Shown one piece after another: positions 57,225 through 64,000 of a stretch of 64,000 nucleotides of DNA. Position 1 is the stretch's first letter, and every line of letters begins with the position of its first letter. Origin of the DNA: Mytilus californianus (lineage: Eukaryota; Mollusca; Bivalvia; Mytilida; Mytilidae). The DNA lies in the NCBI RefSeq assembly GCF_021869535.1, contig NW_026262593.1, positions 69,528,322 to 69,592,321 of the forward strand, written 5' to 3'. The notes under the pieces were generated by a model. The model did not search any database. It was not told where the DNA came from and saw only the letters and a program-made list of their open reading frames with translations. A program made the position numbers and the translations under genes.

Positions 57225-57670
57225 TCCAAAACAGTAAATATATCTTCAACAGTAAATGTATCTATAAATGTAATGTAACAGTAAATGAATCATTAAATGA
57301 TATGTAGCCGTTAATGTATCTATAAATGTAATGTAACAGTAAATGTATCTACAAATGTAATGTAACAGTAAATGTATCTGTATCTACAAATGTAATGTAA
57401 CAGTAAATGTATCTACAAATGTAATGTAACAGTAAATGTATCTACAAATGTAATGTAGCAGATAATGTATCTACAAATGTAATGTAACAGTAAATGTATC
57501 TACAAATGTAATGTAGCAGTTAATGAATCTACAAATGTAATGTAACAGTAAATGTATCTACAAATGTAATGTAACAGCAAATGTATCTACAAATGTAATG
57601 TAATGGTAAATAAATCATTAAATGATATGAAGCAGTTAATATATCTATAAATGTAATGTAGCAGTAAATG
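57225..57670. repeat. ARMC9: 29-30-bp minisatellite filling an ARMC9 intron
   Basis: About 14 units of ATGTAACAGTAAATGTATCT followed by ACAAATGTA. It occupies most of the 640-bp intron 57040-57679 and stops about 10 bp from the splice donor at 57679. Confidence 0.93.
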
Positions 57671-57679
57671 TATCCATAC

Positions 57680-57794
57680 CCATCTTATAGCCTGTAGAAG
57701 TAAAACCTTCCTTCTCACTTCAGCATTGGCCATTTCATATTTGATTTTTTCATAATCTAAGGCAGTATATGTCTCAGGCTCTTGCAGATTACTC
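57680..57794 (-). CDS. ARMC9: ARMC9 exon
   Basis: Acceptor GATTTTGTTTTAG before 57794, donor AGATGG|GTATGG at 57679. Phase 2 in, phase 0 out. Encodes a segment with YTALDYEKIKYEMANAEVRR, then KVLLLQAIRW, a conserved stretch of ARMC9 just ahead of the armadillo repeats. Confidence 0.95.
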
Positions 57795-58401
57795 CTAAAA
57801 CAAAATCCAATGTGCATATGGTTGGCTTTCCTACATATAGACACAAGTTAATCAAAACATACTGATGATAACAGTAAAATAATGTTTCTTTGGAAGGGTT
57901 GGCATGACATGAAATTGCATGTGACCTTGTTTTACATTATACATTTATTTCCCTTGCATTTGGGTATATGAAGACTTATTCACCCCAAATATTCTGCATC
58001 TTAATGTTCACTGCAATATCTGAATGTTAACTGCAAAATTAACTAAGTCCGTTTACAGGTTAAATACGAAAAATTGAATTAAACATTTTCTTAATTTTGT
58101 TTTGAATACTGTCCTTTGATCATAAAAATGCTTCTCGCCAAGGTTCATAAAATTACATAAGGGTTTGTCAAAGTCATCAATTTCTAAAAAACTTTAACCA
58201 CAGGCTAAGCCTAAATGTTAATGTTGCTGACATAATGTAGGATTGCTAGCTCTTGCCTTCGCATCATTTCAATAGTTTCTATGACAAAATGTCCTACATT
58301 CAACATAATGACATTACCAAAGAGACCTATCTGGACTAATGTCAGTAATGAAAACTGAAGCGGTATTTCTTAATTTCTATATCAATCAAAATATGTTCAA
58401 T
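57795..58401 (-). other. ARMC9: ARMC9 intron, no feature seen
   Basis: AT-rich intronic sequence up to the inserted family v element. Confidence 0.6.
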
Positions 58402-60774
58402 AAAATGCTCCGCTGGGGCGCAGCTTGATACGACCGCAGATGTCGAACCCTGAACAGTTGGGGCAAGTATGGACACAACATTCAAGCTTGATACAGCACT
58501 GAATTTGGATTGTAATTAAATATTTGACACAGCATAGGTTTCTGACACAGAATGAAAGTGGTCTAAGAACTTAAAAATTTTTAATTTACCTATTCAAACC
58601 ATATCCATACATGTGATGGACTGTGAAACTCAGATCATAAGATTGGGAAATTTTGGTCAGGAGATTAGGACTCAGATCAGGAGGTTTTTAGTCGACATAA
58701 ATTTTGACGTAAATGTAACCGTGTGCTGTAAAAATTGTCTTTTAAAGTGTGTATTCTTCAACTTTCCATCCGAATGTATTATGTTTATAGTACCCTTGTA
58801 ATTATAAAGTTTCTCTATCTTTTTTAAATTTTTTAATTCATATCTTTTATATCATTATTCTATAGAACAATCATTGCATTCAGAACATTTGTTTATCTAT
58901 CAGCAATTGCAATTAGTTTATATTTGCATATTAAGAAATATATATATAAGGTATGGAATCAAGGGTCATAGTTATTATATAAATTTCAATTTAAGTCTTG
59001 AAAGGAAGTATAGAACCCTCAAATAATTTTCAAATTATTATTTTTTTATTTGTCCTAAGACGTTTAAAATAATTTAATTACCATCCTTTTATGATTATTT
59101 AATTACCATCCTTTTATGATTATTTGTTCAATTTATATTTTATTCATATTCTTTTAAAAATTTACATTATTGAAAGGAAAGAAACTTAAAACAGGATAAA
59201 TCAAGAGAAGTAACCCAATAAATACACAAAGTTTTTATTACACAACGGCAGTTAGCCTGAGGTAAAAATTGTTGATTACCAGTAAGTTTGACACCCAAGC
59301 TGACAAGTGAAGCCATATAATTATGCATGCTAATTGATTTACATGTAAAATATAACTTCAGGTAATGTCAGTTACACCAGATGTCTGAGATGATATGTTG
59401 GGGAAAAAATTTCATACACTGGATTTTTTTCTCTTCAACGAGAGGTCGGGAGGAGACCCCTGAAAACGGGATTATTGTACTCCCGTTGGGAGGTTCACAT
59501 GTATGCATATCATTATTATTTGCTTTTATATATAAATCAGAAATAACCAATTTAAAATGGAAAATTTTAAAGAAAAAAAATCCCCCCCACCAATTTTTTG
59601 AACCCCCTTATGATTCATCACCCCCAAACTCAATCCCAGCCTTCCCTTTGTGGTATGGTACCTTGCAGTACAATTTCAGAGCGATCCATACACTTGAACA
59701 CAAGTTATTGTCTGGAAACTAGAAAAATGCTTGTTTTTTTGCCCCTTTTTGGCCCCAAATTCCTAAACGTTTAGGGCAATTACCCCCAAACTCAAACCCA
59801 GCTTTCCCTTTGTGATATGGAACCTTGCAGTACAATTTCATAAAGATCCATACACTTACACACAAGTTATTGTCCTGAAACTAGAAAAAATGCTTGTAAA
59901 ATTTTTTGCCCTTTTATGGCCCCTAATTCCTAAAATTTTGAGGGAATTACCCCCAAAATCAATCCCAGCCTTCCCTTTGTGGTATGCTACCTTGCGGTAC
60001 AATTTCAGAGAGATCCATACACTTGAACACAAGTTATTGTCTGGAAACTAGAAAAATGCTTATTTTTGGCCCCTTTTTGGCCCCTTATTCCTAAACTTTT
60101 TGGGCAATTACCCCCAAACTCAATTCCAGCTTTCCCTTTGTGATATGGAACCTTGTAGTACAATTTCATAAAGATTCATACACTTAAACACAAGTTATTG
60201 TCTGGAAACTAGAAAAATGCTTGTTTTTTTCCCCTTTTTGGCCCCTAATTCCTAAAATTTGGAGGCAATTACCCCCAAAATCAATCCCAGCATTCCCTTT
60301 GTGATATGGAACCTTGTGGTACAATGTCAGAGAGATCCATAGACTTACACACAAGTTATTGTCATGAAACTAGAAAAATGCTTGTTTTTTGCCCCTTTTT
60401 GGCCCCTAATTCCTAAAATTTGGAGGCAATTACCCCCAAAATCAATCCCAGCATTCCCTTTGTGATATGGAACCTTGTGGTACAATGTCAGAGAGATCCA
60501 TACACTTACACACAAGTTATGTCTGGAAGTTACAAAAATGCTTATTTTTGGCCCCTTTTTGGCCCCTAATTCCTTAAATGTTGGTACCATAACCCCCAAA
60601 ATCAATCCCCACCTTCCTTTTGTGGTATTGAACCTTATGGTAAAATTTCATTGAGATCCATTCACTCAAACTAAAGTTAGAGTGCGAAAACTAATGTGTC
60701 TTCGGACGACGACGACGACGACGACGCCAACGTCATACCAATATACGACCACAAAAATTTTTTTGCGGTCGTAT
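58402..60774 (+). mobile_element. Hairpin-headed tandem-core element (family v), second copy in ARMC9 intron
   Basis: Head GCTG-GGGCG-CAGC (58412-58424), arm TTGATACGACCGCAGATGTCG, and a 170-bp block nearly identical to 46725-46910. The core differs from the first copy; it ends with seven 160-bp units (59570-60670), a GACGACGACGACG tract (60702-60726), CAACGTCATACCAAT, and terminal hairpin ATACGACC...GGTCGTAT (60743-60774). The tail is almost identical to that of the first copy. The assignment of 58600-59560 to the same element is inferred from its position only. Confidence 0.72.
59570..60670. repeat. 160-bp tandem units, about seven copies
   Basis: Units share CCCCCAAA-TCAATCCCAGC, TTCCCTTTGTG(G/A)TATGG, CACACAAGTTATTGTC and TTTTTGGCCCCTAATTCC, with periods of about 158-169. 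Two related units occur at 49275-49590 in the first family v copy. Confidence 0.92.
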
Positions 60775-62640
60775 AAAAATTGAAGAATATTGTGCAAAAG
60801 TGTCATGTGTATGGAGAAAAAGTACAGCAGTTTTATAGCAAGATACTAATATCAAAGAGAGAATAATTTAAATCTAAAAGACTAATCATATCAATTATTT
60901 TATTGTAAAAAAATATGTGCTTTTATTTATGTAAATGCAACTTTGAAAGGTCAATATGTATAAATGAAATATGTGTAAAAATGTGTGGAAGTAACAGAGA
61001 AAATGGATATAATCATTTGTCAATGGATATAAATCTTTATCTCTGATTTGTCACATAAGTCAATAAAATATCATGTTAAAGACAAATATTTATGTCAACG
61101 TAGTATTAAACTTCAATATACGCAATGGCAGCTTAACATTTTTGTAAAAGTTTTATGATCAATAAAATTTCATTTCTTCAATGAAAATAACATCAATAAT
61201 ATATTTTTAATGGTGTTTGTTTTTAATAAACATTACAAAATTAATTTTCAATTTGAGATAAATCACAAAGAAACAATTCTTAATCTAAAATTATTACTGA
61301 AAGAAAATTTAAGTTTAATATAAGTTAAAACTTCATCAAATGAATTAGTTTTCTTCAAATCTAAAAATATAATTGAATCTGATAAAGATTATCACTGACA
61401 AAATAACATCCATTATCTCTGTATGGAGTCTTGGTTACTAAATATTACTCATGCAGAACTTACAAAGCACCAATTGATATGCGCAAGATTTGACTAACTG
61501 ACAAAGAATTCCTGTAAAAATTCAGTAATTTGGATGTTTTTTAACAGTTTTTGTGACAAGCATATATATGTACAAAGGATTACTGGTTAAGCTTCCAAAT
61601 TGTGAGTTACAAGTAACAGAGTTCTCTATATACTAAATTGGAAAATACTCATAGAAATATACTTTTAGCTAAAAAAAAAATGTTCATGAAGTTTAAAAGG
61701 GAAATAACCCATTATCCATTTTAAACTTTTTCTCCTTTGAACATTTTATGCTTACTTTTGAAAACATCTTAATTAACTTTTTTAGTGTTCTTTTATGTTA
61801 ATTGTTTGTCAAGTTTTCATAAATATTCAGCAAAATGTACTTTAAGCTAAACATATGTTTTTATGAAGCTTCAGGGCCCAGTTGGTGTTAGTCCAATCTT
61901 TTTAAAAAAGGAGGGATTAGTTCTACTGAATTATCTCCCATGGAAACTTTTTGACACCATATATTCTAAATAAACATATATGTTTTTCTAAATATTACAG
62001 GATTTAATTCAAACTATTGTCTGTTTCTAATAATGACAGAAGAAATTTTAAATGAATATTGTGAAACTTAAATTTGACATTTATTTATAAATTGAAAAAT
62101 GACTACTTTACTTTTCTTATGACTTAACATTAGACAGGGTAAGAAATTATTCTATACTTTAATCGTAAAGACATAGAATATTCACCAAAGATAATCCTTC
62201 TATACATCTGTGTACATTCTACATCAGTATCTGTTTTATTTGTAGTCTTTGTATTGAACAGGTAGCTATTCAAAGCAATCAAATGGTTACAATTTTTTTT
62301 ATAAAGCTTCACTTTCTTGTTAATGACTTATTTCTCTGTGAAAGATTACTTTTTTCACTATCAGTGATCAGTTTCAAATAATATAAACTGCATTACAAAA
62401 AACATGCTTCTTTCATTAGGAATCTAGGAAGTAAATGTTTCTGAATAATCAGGCTTAATATACACCCTAAAATTGTCATAAAAAAAGGATAACAGTAATC
62501 ACCAAAAATACTGGACAGTACAACAGACCACATCAACTACCAACACCGACTCCTCTGAAAAAATACATGTTCAAACAAACAGAAACAACAAATGGTCCAG
62601 TAGCCTGACTTGATACAGGCACAAAATGTGTGTGTGTACA
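60775..62640. other. No supported gene (ARMC9 intron)
   Basis: AT-rich intronic sequence. No exon, repeat array or structured RNA recognised. Confidence 0.5.
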
Positions 62641-62643
62641 AAC

Positions 62644-63243
62644 TTCCCTCTTTGCAGAGATCACAAACCTCCTCTTCACTAGAACTCACGAACTTCCTCT
62701 TCACAAGAACTCACAAACCTCCTCTTCACAAAGAACTCACAAACCTCCTCTTCACAAAAACTCACAAACCTCCTCTTCACTAGAACTCACAAACCTCCTC
62801 TTCACAAGAACTCACAAACCACCCTCTTCACTAGAACTCACAAACCTTCTCTTCACTAGAACTCACAAACCTTCTCTTCACTAGAACTCACAAACCTCCT
62901 CTTCACAAGAACTCACAAACCACCCTCTTCACAAGAACTCACAAACCTCTTCTTCACAAGAACTCACAAACCTCCTCTTCACTAGAACTCACAAATCTCC
63001 TCTTCACTAGAACTCACAAACCTCCTCTTCACTAGAACTCACAAACCTTCTCTTCACTAGAACTCACAAACCTTCTCTTCTCTTCACTAGAACTCACAAA
63101 CCTCCTCTTCACAAGAACTCACAAACTTCCTCTTCACTAGAACAAACCTCCTCTTCACTAGAACTCACAAACCTCCTCTTCACTAGAACTCACAAACTTC
63201 CTCTTCAATACAACAAACCTCCTCTTCACTAGAACTCACAAAT
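62644..63243. repeat. 22-26-bp minisatellite, about 24 copies
   Basis: Unit AACTCACAAACCTCCTCTTC plus ACTAG or ACAAG. The strands are asymmetric: pyrimidine-rich on plus, so purine-rich on the transcribed ARMC9 sense strand. The 84-codon plus-strand frame is a repeat translation. Confidence 0.95.
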
Positions 63244-63453
63244 TCATAATCTTGCTCTGCCATTTGTATTTTTATCATTTGGATCAATGATCTTAAATAG
63301 GAAATACAAATTGAAAGTAGATACTACAGATTTTTTGAAAGTTTTATTGAATTGTAGTCACTGCTTTATTAAGAGTTGTAGACAGATGGACAAACAAACA
63401 AAATCAAAACACAGCTATCACTACAAACTCAATTGCAGGTAAATAAAACTTAC

Positions 63454-63575
63454 GTTGGAGCCATTGACTGACGAAGCATTTGACTAGCTGTACCAGGTCG
63501 TGTGAAATCAACTGAATTCTGCATATGTCCACTAAATAGTCTAGAGCAAATCTCTTGGAGATAATCAGGAGAAAT
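63454..63575 (-). CDS. ARMC9: ARMC9 exon
   Basis: Acceptor AATTTCATTCCAG before 63575, donor CAAC|GTAAGT at 63453. Phase 0 in, phase 2 out. Encodes [20 protein letters not shown], then [20 protein letters not shown], matching ARMC9 ahead of the armadillo region. It joins in frame to the exon at 57794. Confidence 0.95.
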
Positions 63576-63825
63576 CTGGAATGAAATTATGTATGGTTGA
63601 TCTTTAAAAATGAAGCAATAGAATTTATAATCTGTTTCCTCTTATTTTAAATTAATCTACAAAAGAAAATCATTTATGATATAATTTTATAACTTAGTCA
63701 TCTTATTTCACAAAAAGCAAATCTAATTTCAGTTTGCCAAATATACTGTAATAAAATATCTCCCTGTAAGTATTGAAAAAGATATATCAACAAAAACATG
63801 TTACATGTGTCCTTTAGGACACCAT

Positions 63826-63843
63826 CCCCCCCCCCCCCCCCCC
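63826..63843. repeat. Poly-C run of 18
   Basis: Eighteen consecutive C on the plus strand, i.e. poly-G in the ARMC9 sense strand, 21 bp beyond the donor of the putative upstream exon. Length is likely to vary or be mis-sequenced. Confidence 0.9.
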
Positions 63844-63863
63844 TCCTTGCTTAATTATTTTAC

Positions 63864-63911
63864 CTTTTCAGAGTACTCTGTGAAATTGGAGTCAAAATCA
63901 TTATTTGGCAT
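63864..63911 (-). CDS. ARMC9: Possible ARMC9 exon at the window edge
   Basis: A 16-codon frame starting with ATG (63911-63909) and reading MPNNDFDSNFTEYSEK ends at donor AAAAG|GTAAAA (63863). It joins in phase 0 to the exon at 63575. An in-frame TAA lies 6 bases upstream of the ATG and there is no AG between them, so a normal acceptor is missing on that side. An acceptor inside it (CCAATTTCACAG before 63877) would leave a 14-nt microexon. It could be an alternative first exon, a microexon, or a coincidental frame. Real ARMC9 needs more N-terminal sequence beyond 64000. Confidence 0.45.
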
Positions 63912-64000
63912 ATAATTTTAAAAGTTTACATCATAATGACATGTGTAATAAGTTTCAAGTTGACGTGATCATAACTTCATGATAAACAACCTTTACCAAA

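Larger units (their letters stand above)
31211..63911 (-). other. ARMC9: ARMC9 gene (LisH/armadillo ciliary protein), 3' two-thirds
   Basis: Twelve exons from 63575 to 31729 join with perfect codon phase into 561 residues. The order and wording of the protein match ARMC9 as I know it from vertebrates. Recognisable parts are a [19 protein letters not shown] segment, [64 protein letters not shown]...[10 protein letters not shown], an acidic run, SGEKLLTTEYL, and a low-complexity Ser/Pro/Arg/Thr tail. In vertebrates ARMC9 localises to the ciliary basal body and daughter centriole, acts in cilium stability and Hedgehog signalling with TOGARAM1, and is mutated in Joubert syndrome. The N-terminal LisH exons must lie beyond 64000. 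All introns are GT-AG, and most large ones are filled with mobile or tandem repeats. Confidence 0.93.

Noticed and set aside
33590-63243. Regularly spaced short repeats resembling CRISPR arrays
   Set aside because: Repeats are contiguous minisatellites without unique spacers, no cas genes are present, and the genome is eukaryotic.
1-64000. A viral or endogenous-virus insertion
   Set aside because: The only RT present belongs to a DIRS retrotransposon with a tyrosine recombinase; no capsid, envelope or integrase signature was seen.

Overview
The window is invertebrate nuclear DNA, most likely from a bivalve mollusc and probably a marine mussel (Mytilus group). Reasons: AT-rich sequence, short exons with GT-AG introns of several kb, very dense dispersed repeats that I recognise as common in mussel genomes, tRNA-derived SINEs, a DIRS-type tyrosine-recombinase retrotransposon and a hammerhead ribozyme repeat. 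No bacterial-style operon, CRISPR array, tRNA or rRNA gene was seen.

Genes. The one clearly identified gene is ARMC9 (LisH/armadillo-repeat ciliary basal-body protein) on the minus strand. Twelve coding exons between 63575 and 31729 join with perfect phase (1686 nt, 561 codons plus stop). They cover the region before the armadillo repeats, the repeats, an acidic linker and a Ser/Pro/Arg-rich tail. The N-terminal LisH part lies beyond the right edge. A second, unrecognised minus-strand gene is represented by three phase-compatible 3' exons at 4217-2827, with a possible damaged upstream exon near 5118-4768.

Layout. 1-10.7 kb: the unknown gene among dispersed repeats. 10.7-18.4 kb: a purine-rich minisatellite carrying SINE copies that were amplified with it. 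18.4-31 kb: mostly non-coding, with a fold-back element built on a minisatellite, a 534-bp satellite (four tandem copies plus a rearranged inverted copy) and the hammerhead. 31.2-64 kb: ARMC9, whose introns are packed with repeat elements. One intron holds a 5.6-kb DIRS element (50123-55716) with inverted terminal repeats, an internal complementary region and decayed gag, RT-RNase H and tyrosine-recombinase frames.

Most interesting pattern. At least five sequence-unrelated repeat families here share one architecture: a small 5' hairpin, then a family-specific terminal arm, a core of tandem 125-190-bp units, a GAC/GTC-rich tract, and a 3' terminal hairpin whose arms repeat and complement the 5' arm. 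Two paralogous copies of one family differ by the presence or absence of the 534-bp satellite array, which gives an occupied and an empty site. The architecture resembles non-autonomous Helentron/HINE or bivalve 'pearl' elements, but I could not assign it with certainty.
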